Assembly: GCA_903839965.1 (NCBI GenBank) | Contig: CAIMEK010000330.1 | Location: forward strand, 1-8,254 | DNA: 8,254 nt | Direction of reading: 5' to 3' | Source: an uncultured Acetobacteraceae bacterium | GTDB lineage: Bacteria > Pseudomonadota > Alphaproteobacteria > Acetobacterales > Acetobacteraceae | Part shown: piece after piece, positions 1 to 5,970 of the stretch | Numbering within the stretch: the first letter of the stretch is position 1 | Layout: each line of letters begins with the position of its first letter | Translations under genes and position numbers: made by a program | Notes under the pieces: model-generated | What the model was told of the DNA's origin: nothing | Databases searched by the model: none | What the model saw: only the letters and a program-made list of their open reading frames with translations

Positions 1-1470
1 CGTTACGCGGTTCGGATTGAGGGGATCAGTGGGCGAGAGGCGGCGCGTCGCTTTGGCATCGACCCCCGGACGGTGGCGAAGATGCTGTTGTTCTCGGTGC
101 CGCCCGGGTACCGGCGCAGCCGGCCGCCGGTGCGTCCGAAGCTGGATCCTTTCGTGGGGATTATCGAGCGGATCCTGGAAGAGGATAAGGGGCGTCCGGC
201 GAAGCAGCGACACACGTCAAAGCGGATTTTCGAGCGTCTGCGCGACGAGCACGGCTACGTTGGCGGTGTGACAATCGTCAAGGATTACGTGCTGGCGCAG
301 CGTCAGCGTCAGCGGGAGATGTGCGTGCCGTTGCGGCATGATCCTGGGCACGCGCAGGCGGACTTTGGCGAGGCGCTGGCGGTGATCGGCGGGGTTGAAC
401 GGAAGGTCCACTTCTTTGCCATGGACTTGCCGCACAGCGACGCAGGGTTCGTGCAAGCTTATCCGGCGGAGACGACGGAGGCGTTCTGCGCCGGGCATGT
501 CGCGGCGTTCGACTTCTTTGGCAAGGTGCCGGCGTCGATTCTGTATGACAACACGGTGCTGGCGGTGGCCCGGATCCTGGGGGATGGCACGCGGCAACGG
601 ACGCGCGTGTTCAGCGAGCTGCAATCGCACTACCTGTTCGCCGATCGGTTCGGTCGGCCTGGCAAGGGCAACGACAAAGGCAAGGTCGAAGGTCTGGTCG
701 GGTTGGTCCGGCGGAACTACCTGGTGCCGATGCCGCAGGCCGCGAGTTTCGCCGCCTTGAACGCGCAATTGCTGGTGGATTGCCGGCGCCGTTTCGACGA
801 TCGGCTGCGCGGCCACCACGAGACGATTGGTGAGCGGCTGGCGCGGGACCTGGCGTGCTTCCACGACCTGCCAGCGTCGCCCTACGACGCGTGCGACAAG
901 AAGCCGGGCCGGGTGAGTTCACTGTCGTTGGTTCGCTATCACGGCACCGACTACTCGGTGCCGACGGCCTACGGGCATCGTGAGGTTCTGATCCGTGGCT
1001 ACGTCGACACCGTGGTGATCTCCTGCGGTGCCGAGGTCATTGCCCGGCACGCCCGGTCCTATGAGCGGGAAGACTTTGTCTTTGATCCGTTGCACTACCT
1101 AGCGCTGCTGGAGCGCAAGACCGGCGCCCTCGACCAGGCGGCGCCGCTGGCGGGATGGCAGTTGCCCGAGGAGTTCGTGACGCTGCGCCGCCTGCTGGAG
1201 GCGCGCATGGGCAAGCAAGGCAAACGCGAGTTCGTGCAGGTGCTGCGTCTGCTGGAATTGTTCCGGGTCGAGGATGTCGCCGCCGGTGTGCGCGATGCCA
1301 TTGATCGCGGTGTGATCGGCTTCGACGCGGTGAAGCATCTGCTGCTGTGCCGCATCGAACGGCGGCCACCCCGGCTCGACCTGACGGTCTACCCCTACCT
1401 GCCGCGAGCGAACGTGGCGACCATCTCGGCGCAGACCTACATGGGTCTGCTCAGCGGGGTGGCGTCATGA
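1..1470 (+). CDS. istA: IS21-family transposase IstA (5' partial)
   Basis: DDE-type transposase that cuts and joins the IS ends, working with the ATPase IstB. The reading frame is open from base 1, so the true start lies upstream; the 489 visible residues lack roughly the first 20 of a typical IstA. Residues encoded at about 25-80 form a helix-turn-helix (REAARRFGIDPRTVAKML). The catalytic triad is visible: Asp in QADFGE at 361-363, Asp in LYDNT at 547-549 and Glu in KGKVEGLVG at 688-690, followed by an RNYL motif. The C-terminal part has the Mu-transposase-like DNA-binding domain (GRVSSLSLVRYHGTDYSVP at about 907-963). The stop codon overlaps the istB start as ATGA, which implies translational coupling. 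The visible frame is intact, with no internal stop. The internal ATG at codon 31 of the window is not the real start, because helix-turn-helix residues precede it. Confidence 0.95.
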   Translation, partial: RYAVRIEGISGREAARRFGIDPRTVAKMLLFSVPPGYRRSRPPVRPKLDPFVGIIERILEEDKGRPAKQRHTSKRIFERLRDEHGYVGGVTIVKDYVLAQRQRQREMCVPLRHDPGHAQADFGEALAVIGGVERKVHFFAMDLPHSDAGFVQAYPAETTEAFCAGHVAAFDFFGKVPASILYDNTVLAVARILGDGTRQRTRVFSELQSHYLFADRFGRPGKGNDKGKVEGLVGLVRRNYLVPMPQAASFAALNAQLLVDCRRRFDDRLRGHHETIGERLARDLACFHDLPASPYDACDKKPGRVSSLSLVRYHGTDYSVPTAYGHREVLIRGYVDTVVISCGAEVIARHARSYEREDFVFDPLHYLALLERKTGALDQAAPLAGWQLPEEFVTLRRLLEARMGKQGKREFVQVLRLLELFRVEDVAAGVRDAIDRGVIGFDAVKHLLLCRIERRPPRLDLTVYPYLPRANVATISAQTYMGLLSGVAS

Positions 1471-2277
1471 CCGACACACCCCAGAGCCTGCCCTCGGGCC
1501 ACGACCCGAGGGTCCTACCTGAAGGCGCTGAAGCTGCCGACCTTCCTGCGCGAATATGACAAGCTCGCCCGGCAGTGTGCTGCCGAGGGCGTCGATCACA
1601 CCCGTTACCTGCTGCGGCTGGCCGAACTGGAGCTGATCGACCGGGAGCGGCGGACGGTCGAGCGGCGGATCAAGGAGGCCAAATTCCCGGCGGTCAAGAG
1701 CCTCGACAGCTTCGACTTCCTGGCCCTGCCGTCGCTCAACAAGGCTCTGGTGCTGGAGTTGGCCCGTTGCGAATACGTCGGCCGCCGGGAGAATATCATC
1801 GCGGTCGGCAACAGCGGCACCGGAAAGACGCATGTTGCCCTGGGTTTGGCGCTGGCGGCCTGCCAGAAGGGCTTGTCGGTCGGCTTCACCACGGCGGTGG
1901 CCCTGGTCCACGAGCTGATCGAGGCGCGCGACGAGAAGCGACTGCTGCGGCTGCAGCGTCAGTTTGCCGGCTACAAGCTCCTGGTGAACGACGAACTCGG
2001 CTACGTGCCGCTGTCCCAGACCGGCGCTGAGCTGCTGTTCGAAGTGTTCAGCCAACGCTACGAGCGCGGCTCGACCATCGTCACCAGCAACCTGCCGTTC
2101 GATGAGTGGACCAGCGTGTTCGCCTCCGAACGGCTCACCGGTGCTCTACTCGACCGACTGACCCACCACGTCCACATCCTTGAAATGAACGGTGACAGCT
2201 ACCGGCTGAACCAAAGCAAGCGGCGTCAGCGCGACACCCGGTCCGGCGACCCTCCGGACAACCCACCAGAGGGATGA
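1467..2277 (+). pseudogene. istB: IS21-family helper ATPase IstB, frameshifted near its start
   Basis: AAA+ ATPase that assembles on target DNA and activates IstA. The normal start is ATG 1467, overlapping the istA stop, and gives MTDTPQSLPS. That frame meets a stop at 1557-1559. The family sequence (SYLKALKLPTFLREYDK onward) continues in the istA frame from about 1471. Reading one base fewer within the GGG at 1496-1498 joins the two parts naturally and yields about 269 residues, normal for IstB. Other landmarks are intact: Walker A GNSGTGKT at 1807-1830, Walker B region LLVNDELG around 1981-2004 (Asn where a hydrophobic residue is usual before DE), and the VTSNLPFDEW sensor segment. An 8-bp inverted repeat (1491-1498 and 1505-1512) sits exactly in the shift region. 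The cause could be a one-base insertion, a sequencing error or recoding. Without the shift only an N-truncated product from GTG 1750 is possible. Confidence 0.8.
1491..1512 (+). repeat. 8-bp inverted repeat at the istB frame junction
   Basis: CCCTCGGG (1491-1498) and CCCGAGGG (1505-1512) are perfect complements around the 6-nt loop CCACGA. In mRNA this would make a stable GC-rich hairpin starting 24 nt after the first base of the istB start codon. A CCC-C run lies at 1479-1482, 8 nt before the stem. The structure is seen directly; any recoding role is inference. Confidence 0.7.
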
Positions 2278-2333
2278 TGTCGCAGCACGCTGCGCGTTTT
2301 GGGTTTCGTGACGTCACGCTTCGGAGTGGAACC

Positions 2334-2645
2334 ATGCCACGCAGATCGATCGGTGAGAGGCCGATGACCGACGCCGAACGCCAGGCCCGCCATCGCGCCG
2401 CGCGAGTGGCTGGCGCGCCGGTCATTCGCGTGCGGCGACAAATTGATCACCGCGGCCGGGGCCGTCGTTGGCGTGATGCCGTCGCCGAACTGGCGGAATT
2501 ACAGGCCCAGTATGCCGCCTGGCTGGAAGCGTTGCCGGACAGTCTACAAGACGGCACCACCGCCGATGCTCTGCGGGCAATCTGCGATCTCGACCTGACC
2601 GACCTTCAGGCAATCGAGCCACCGCGAGGTTTTGGCCGGGACTAA
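2334..2645 (+). CDS. IS21 passenger protein of unknown function, 103 aa
   Basis: Small ORF between istB and the right IS end. I chose ATG 2334 because GGAG at 2323-2326 lies 7 nt upstream; the frame is also open from ATG 2274, which overlaps the istB stop, and ATG 2364 (MTDAERQARH) is a third option. The first 50 residues are very basic (RQARHRAARVAG, RVRRQIDHRGRGRRWRD), suggesting nucleic-acid contact. The rest is helical and acidic (AVAELAELQAQYAAWLEALP, then ICDLDLTDLQAIEPPRGFGRD). No membrane segment, signal peptide or enzyme motif is visible. From memory, short proteins of this type follow istB in some alphaproteobacterial IS21 elements, but I cannot verify that here. The good reading frame and ribosome site favour a real gene. 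A role in transposition control is only a guess. Confidence 0.7.
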   Translation: MPRRSIGERPMTDAERQARHRAARVAGAPVIRVRRQIDHRGRGRRWRDAVAELAELQAQYAAWLEALPDSLQDGTTADALRAICDLDLTDLQAIEPPRGFGRD

Positions 2646-2657
2646 CCATCTCGGCCT

Positions 2658-2687
2658 CCAGGACCGCTACGCCTCATACCGTCCTGG
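2658..2687 (+). repeat. 7-bp inverted repeat after the passenger ORF
   Basis: CCAGGAC (2658-2664) pairs with GTCCTGG (2681-2687) across a 16-nt loop. CGG/CCG bases just outside can extend it with one bulge. It starts 12 nt after the passenger stop, where a terminator would sit, but no T-run follows, so a terminator role is weak. Confidence 0.4.
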
Positions 2688-2714
2688 CCGAACGAGACCC
2701 CAGGGATCAACCTA

Positions 2715-2804
2715 AATGCCAGAACGCCGCGGCGGCCTTCTGGCATTCGTCTCTGATGCGTTCTTACGCCGGCGGGCCGATGCATTCTTTCTCCGGCGTT
2801 GACA
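2715..2804 (+). repeat. IS21 right-end terminal repeat array
   Basis: Two 20-bp direct repeats at 2755-2774 and 2779-2798 match at 17 of 20 positions (GATGCRTTCTT, then CCGGCG), with a 24-bp period. A shorter third relative, GCATTCGTCTC, lies at 2743-2753. A 10-bp inverted repeat (2715-2724 and 2738-2747) with a nearly self-complementary GC-rich centre forms the inner edge. Multiple repeats of this sort at each tip are characteristic of IS21 ends and are bound by IstA. The tip is taken as 2804. Confidence 0.65.
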
Positions 2805-3000
2805 CCGCCCAATCTCCGCCGGCCAACCGGCAGGGGGCTCTGCGTGCAGCGTCGCGGAATTAAAGAGAATAGTTGCTCCGTCGGATTTCCCGACTTCACA
2901 CCCTTGGCCTTTTGAACCAGATGTACGCCCCATGCGCCGAGACGAAATCCCGCCGAATGCTCCGACCGTGCGCACTACCATTGCCGCCGGCGCCACCCTA
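2805..3000. other. Non-coding stretch between IS21 end and autotransporter promoter
   Basis: No convincing gene on either strand. The plus-strand frame open from ATG 2932 runs into the autotransporter, but its first 73 codons show no family sequence, and the gene's own ribosome site and signal peptide lie at 3151. A short 5-bp hairpin (GTCGG and CCGAC, about 2880-2895) is the only structure seen. Confidence 0.5.
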
Positions 3001-3001
3001 T

Positions 3002-3031
3002 CGGTTTCGGCGCCGGTGACAGCCGAAACCG
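3002..3031. repeat. 10-bp dyad overlapping the autotransporter -35, candidate operator
   Basis: CGGTTTCGGC (3002-3011) and GCCGAAACCG (3022-3031) are perfect inverted repeats separated by 10 bp. The half-sites are about two helical turns apart centre to centre, typical of a dimeric regulator site. The dyad covers the -35 element and part of the spacer, a position suited to repression. A terminator is an alternative, since moderately T-rich sequence follows. Confidence 0.5.
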
Positions 3032-3044
3032 TTAACGATATTTT
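3016..3044 (+). promoter_or_regulatory. Sigma70-type promoter of the autotransporter
   Basis: GTGACA (3016-3021) matches the TTGACA -35 at five of six bases. TATTTT (3039-3044) matches TATAAT at four of six, and the spacing is exactly 17 bp. Transcription would start near 3051, leaving a leader of about 100 nt. This is the most AT-rich spot between the IS end and the gene. Confidence 0.5.
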
Positions 3045-3122
3045 AGTCTGCGGCACCGAATTCTGCAGGAACAGCGCAACTCCGGCGCTCCCGTTCCACC
3101 CAGGCAACCAAAATACGTCCGC

Positions 3123-3196
3123 GCAGGTTGCTTCCAAAAGGGAAAAACCGATGAAGAGCGCAATCCGCGCCGCCGCCCTCCTGGCAGGTTGCTTCC
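3123..3196 (+). repeat. 13-bp direct repeat flanking the autotransporter start
   Basis: GCAGGTTGCTTCC occurs exactly at 3123-3135 in the leader and at 3184-3196 in the signal-peptide codons, a 61-bp period. The ribosome site (AGGGA at 3139-3143) and ATG 3151 lie between the copies. It may be a small duplication. Confidence 0.6.
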
Positions 3197-4985
3197 TTCC
3201 ATCGATAACCCAGGCCCAGGTCCAGCAACCCGGAAATCTATATGACTTTGGCGACAGTTTCCAGGATGGCCAATATTGGTGCACCAGCTTCGGCACCCCC
3301 CTCCACGCCTGCAGCAATTACCGCAATACGCCGATGCACCTCGGCTCCCTGTCGAATTATGCATTTTCCCTGCGTAACGACTTCGCCATTGGGGCAACCG
3401 CATCGGGCTCCGGCACCATCGCCAATACGGGCACCCCGCCCTACCCGGGCTACACCGCCACCTACCCCAACGCGATCGGCCAGATCGCCCAATTCCAGGC
3501 GCTGGGCAACCGCATCGGCCCGCGCGACCTAGTTATGCTGTCCTACGCCGGCAACGACGTGACGGTCTACGGCAACCCCGGCGCCGCGCTGGCGCAGACC
3601 GTCATCGGCAACCTCACGGGCAACGTACAGACCCTCATCGGCCTGGGCGCGCGGAATTTCGTGCTGCTCGGCGGGGTGCCGTTGGATCGCCTGCCCGCCG
3701 GTGGGCCGAGCATGCTGGAGCAATCCGGCATCTCGCCCGCCGGCGACCGCGAATACTACACCACCCTGAACGCCCGCCTCCCGGCCGCCCTCGCGCAATT
3801 CGCGAGCGCCTCCGTGCAGTTGCGCATCCTGGACGCCAACACGCTCTACAACCGCGTGCTCGACACTCCGGCGATGTACGGCTTCACCTTCGGCGACTGC
3901 GACATCATAGCCGGCTGTGCGTCGGCGCCGCTGGCCGTGCAGAACCAGTACGCGTTCTATCGCGGCCACCCGTCGGATGCCTTCGCCCAGCTGATCGCCA
4001 GCTACATCGAGAACCTGCTCACCATGCCCTACCAGATCGCCGCCGAGGCCGACCTCGCGCAGTCCGCGGCGCTGGCGTTCCACGACTCGCTGACCTGGCG
4101 CCTGAGCGCCGAACACCTCCGCTTCGCCGGGCCGGAGAGCGCCGCCAGGCCGGCGGTCGGCCGGCTGGCCGTGTTCGCCTCAGGCAACTACGCCTACGCC
4201 GACCGCAGCGACCGCAAAAGCGCCTCGGGCGGCAACGCCAATGCCGGCGGACTGACCGTCGGCGCGGATACTGGGCCACGCCCAACCTGCTGCTCGGCGC
4301 GGCCTTCTCCTATTCGAACACCGGCTCGGCGCTCAACAACGCCAACGGCAAGGTCAATTTCGACGCCTACCAGTTCGCCGCCTTCGCCTCGCTCAGCTAC
4401 CCCAACTGGTTCGCCGACGCGGTGCTGAACGGCGGCGTCAACAGCTACACCGTGAAGCGCCCCGGCGTCATCGACACGCTGTCCGGCACCCCCCAGGGCA
4501 GCAGCATCGTCGCCGGACTAAAGGGCGGCCACCTGTTCGATGTCCAGCGCGTGCAAATCGGGCCGATCGCCGGCCTCACCTACAGTCATGTCGGCGTTGG
4601 CTCGTACTCGGAATCGGGCGACATCTTGCTGGCCCAGTCCGTCGGCAGCCAGAGCCTTAACGGCCTGACCGGCTCCGCCGGCGTGCAGCTCCGCGCTTCC
4701 GGCGTGGTCTGGGGGCATGCGGTACGCTCGTTCGCCGACCTCACCGCGGAACGCGACTTCCTCGGCGGCCACCGGATCATCACCACCACCGGTCTGGACG
4801 CCACCTCGGCGCTGCCGCTCTATACGCCGCTGTCCAGCGGCGCCGGCACCTATGGGCGGCTGGCGGCGGGCGTCGAGGCCGAACTGCCGCACGGCATCGC
4901 GCTCGGCCTCATGGGCGGAACCACCTTCGCGCGCGGCAACGGCAACCAGGGACAGGTGCAGGTTACGCTGAGGGCATCGTTCTAG
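3151..4985 (+). pseudogene. GDSL/SGNH esterase autotransporter, one-base frameshift in the barrel
   Basis: Cell-surface lipolytic enzyme of the type V autotransporter class (EstA-like): an N-terminal SGNH hydrolase joined to a C-terminal beta-barrel in the outer membrane. Start ATG 3151 has AGGGA 7 nt upstream. Residues 1-22 look like a Sec signal (cleavage near TQA-Q); LAGC at 11-14 also resembles a lipobox, though the hydrophobic stretch is short. Block I is FGDSFQDG with Ser36, block III is AGND with Asn135, block V is GHPSDA with His273. The usual DxxH aspartate is missing: Tyr270 sits three before His273. The barrel starts near residue 340. At 4269 one T seems lost: GAT-ACT-GGG should read GA-TAC-TGG, giving GADYWATPNLLL. 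The original frame ends at 4428 and the barrel continues in the other frame to 4985, ending in Phe, the outer-membrane signature. Repaired length is about 611 aa, normal for the family. Confidence 0.85.
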
Positions 4986-5014
4986 GCATGCACCAGGAGA
5001 CCGTCTCGTCCAAG

Positions 5015-5220
5015 TCAGCCGCGAACCTCTACCGCGAAGCGGTTTCGTTCACTTCGCATGACAGGCAGGTCGGTGATCAGCTTCCATTCGATGGCTGGAC
5101 GGTGCAGCGGCTTGGTGCGCTCGTTGGCGTGGATAACCGGTCATTCTGGTTCTCGGCGAGGCGACGGTTCCGGCGGTATTCTTTGTGGTTGGCCGCGGGG
5201 TGGCCGTTGCCACCAGATGC
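5015..5220 (-). pseudogene. Decayed IS4-family transposase fragment
   Basis: Read on the minus strand, the frame through 5137 gives PVIHANERTKPLHRPAIEW followed by KLITDLPVMRSE. This is the signature segment of IS4-family (Tn5-like) DDE transposases, in which ...TVIHA, then PI-W-LLTDLPV, precedes the catalytic Glu region. Upstream in the same frame RPPRGQPQRIPP matches the preceding PPRGKQ-like segment, but an in-frame stop lies at 5143-5141. The frame closes at 5017-5015 before the catalytic YREK/Glu motif. Only about 65 codons of roughly 400 are recognisable, with no start and no visible IS ends, so it is a dead relic. A plus-strand frame over the same DNA (4988-5392) is its shadow. Confidence 0.65.
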
Positions 5221-5361
5221 CGAAAAAAATGAAAGAGCTTGTGGGGCGCCCTTTTCCCCCCAAGCGTCGCGTCCCGGCGGCGGGCTACCGGTGCAGCGAC
5301 ATGGCGACTGCCGGCCCGCGCGTCGGCTGCATCCGCAACGCGCGCAACTAAAGAGGCACCT

Positions 5362-5392
5362 TCACCCGTGCGGCACCTCACGGCACGGGTGA
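5362..5392. repeat. 10-bp inverted repeat, 11-nt loop
   Basis: TCACCCGTGC (5362-5371) pairs perfectly with GCACGGGTGA (5383-5392). No T-run follows on either strand, so it is not a classic intrinsic terminator, although it lies where transcripts from both sides would end. Confidence 0.55.
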
Positions 5393-5435
5393 GCAGCGTC
5401 CCGCCGCCCGCGTTCGCCGCCATTCAGGAACGGCA

Positions 5436-5456
5436 TTCTTGGTATGGTTCTTGGTA
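5436..5456. repeat. Tandem TTCTTGGTA repeat, 12-bp period
   Basis: TTCTTGGTA occurs exactly at 5436-5444 and 5448-5456, separated by TGG. It lies about 60 bp beyond the tRNA 3' end. Confidence 0.5.
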
Positions 5457-5515
5457 AACCTGATGAGCGGGCCGTGGAAGGGCCGCCGAATGTGCCGTAA
5501 CTCATTAAAATCGTT

Positions 5516-5591
5516 TGGCGTCCCGTGGGGGAATCGAACCCCCGTTACCGCCGTGAGAGGGCGGTGTCCTGGGCCTCTAGACGAACGGGAC
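5516..5591 (-). tRNA. tRNA-Glu (anticodon CTC)
   Basis: A full 76-nt cloverleaf with encoded 3' CCA. The acceptor stem pairs GTCCCGT (5591-5585) with ACGGGAC (5526-5520), then discriminator G and CCA at 5518-5516. The anticodon stem CCGCC/GGCGG encloses the loop CTCTCAC, with anticodon CTC at 5557-5555 reading GAG. The T arm GGGGG-TTCGATT-CCCCC is perfect. The D-arm segment (TCGTCTAGAGGCCCAGGAC) is the same as I recall for bacterial tRNA-Glu. The 3' end points toward the accessory half of the window. Confidence 0.97.
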
Positions 5592-5605
5592 AACAAGCCC
5601 GCCGC

Positions 5606-5634
5606 CTTCTACGGCCTTCCCCCGCTCACTTCAA
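5606..5634 (-). promoter_or_regulatory. Candidate promoter of tRNA-Glu
   Basis: On the minus strand TTGAAG (5634-5629) and TAGAAG (5611-5606) are separated by exactly 17 bp, with 14 bp between the -10 and the tRNA 5' base. Each hexamer matches consensus at four of six or better. The position is right for a short-leader tRNA transcript. Confidence 0.45.
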
Positions 5635-5649
5635 GCCATCACCATCGCC

Positions 5650-5922
5650 TCACCGCGCCAACGCGGCACGTCCCACCACCTGTCCCGTACGCAGGTCCAC
5701 CACCACCACCCGGTCCGGCCCGCCCCCCGCCAGTTGCAGCGCCAGCCGGTCCGGCAATGCCGATACCCCGGCGATGCGCGTGCCCGCCGGCTCGTCCAGC
5801 ACCGCATCGTGCACCGCCGGCGGCGCCACCGAAGCGCGACGCGCGACCATCACCCCGAGCGTCGCCCCGCCGATGACGATCAGCACCCCCATCGCCACCA
5901 CCGCCACCACCAGCGCCCGCAT
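5650..5922 (-). CDS. DUF6476-like small membrane protein, 90 aa
   Basis: Small single-pass membrane protein of unknown function. Start ATG 5922 has GGAGG (5935-5931) 8 nt upstream; an in-frame ATG at 5949 would add nine polar residues but has no comparable ribosome site. Residues 4-25 form one hydrophobic helix (LVVAVVAMGVLIVIGGATLG), then ARR on the likely cytoplasmic or stop-transfer side. The C-terminal domain reads ALPDRLALQLAGGGPDRVVVVD, then a GQVVGR ending, predicted beta-rich. This layout, and its position beside an RluA-family gene and near rpoH, matches DUF6476 proteins of alphaproteobacteria as I remember them. The gene is divergent from rluD with only 48 bp between the start codons, so their promoters must overlap. 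The longer minus-strand frame extending to 6873 is an antisense shadow of rluD. Confidence 0.75.
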   Translation of the reverse strand: MRALVVAVVAMGVLIVIGGATLGVMVARRASVAPPAVHDAVLDEPAGTRIAGVSALPDRLALQLAGGGPDRVVVVDLRTGQVVGRAALAR

Positions 5923-5970
5923 CCGTCGCCCCTCCACCTGCCCCGCCATCGGGAGTATCTCACCCACCGC

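Larger units (their letters stand above)
1..2804 (+). mobile_element. IS21-family insertion sequence, left end outside the window
   Basis: The element carries istA and istB in the usual order with an ATGA overlap, then a small passenger ORF and a non-coding right end. The proposed right boundary is the CA at 2804. Read inward on the minus strand from there, the element begins TGTCAACGCCGGAG, matching the TGT/ACA-type tips of IS21 elements. Inside it are stacked imperfect repeats, as IS21 ends normally carry for IstA binding. The left end and both copies of any target duplication cannot be seen, so the boundary is inferred. The helper gene is frameshifted, so the copy may no longer transpose by itself. 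Confidence 0.85.
5221..5515. other. Gene-poor stretch between IS4 relic and tRNA-Glu
   Basis: No protein-like frame on either strand. It contains a 10-bp inverted repeat (5362-5392) and a short tandem repeat (5436-5456), listed separately. After the tRNA 3' end, minus-strand reading gives AAACGATTTTAATGAG without a clear hairpin, so no tRNA terminator could be assigned. Confidence 0.5.

Noticed and set aside
217..864. 215-codon minus-strand ORF inside istA
   Set aside because: Antisense shadow of an intact transposase frame.
2932..3150. N-terminal extension of the autotransporter from ATG 2932
   Set aside because: The signal peptide and ribosome site at 3151 define the start; the extension would cross the promoter and dyad.
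4988..5392. 134-codon plus-strand ORF after the autotransporter
   Set aside because: No recognisable protein features; it overlaps the minus-strand IS4 relic, which explains the sequence better.
5346..5400. Intrinsic terminator at the 5362-5392 hairpin
   Set aside because: No T-run on either strand after the stem; kept only as an inverted repeat.
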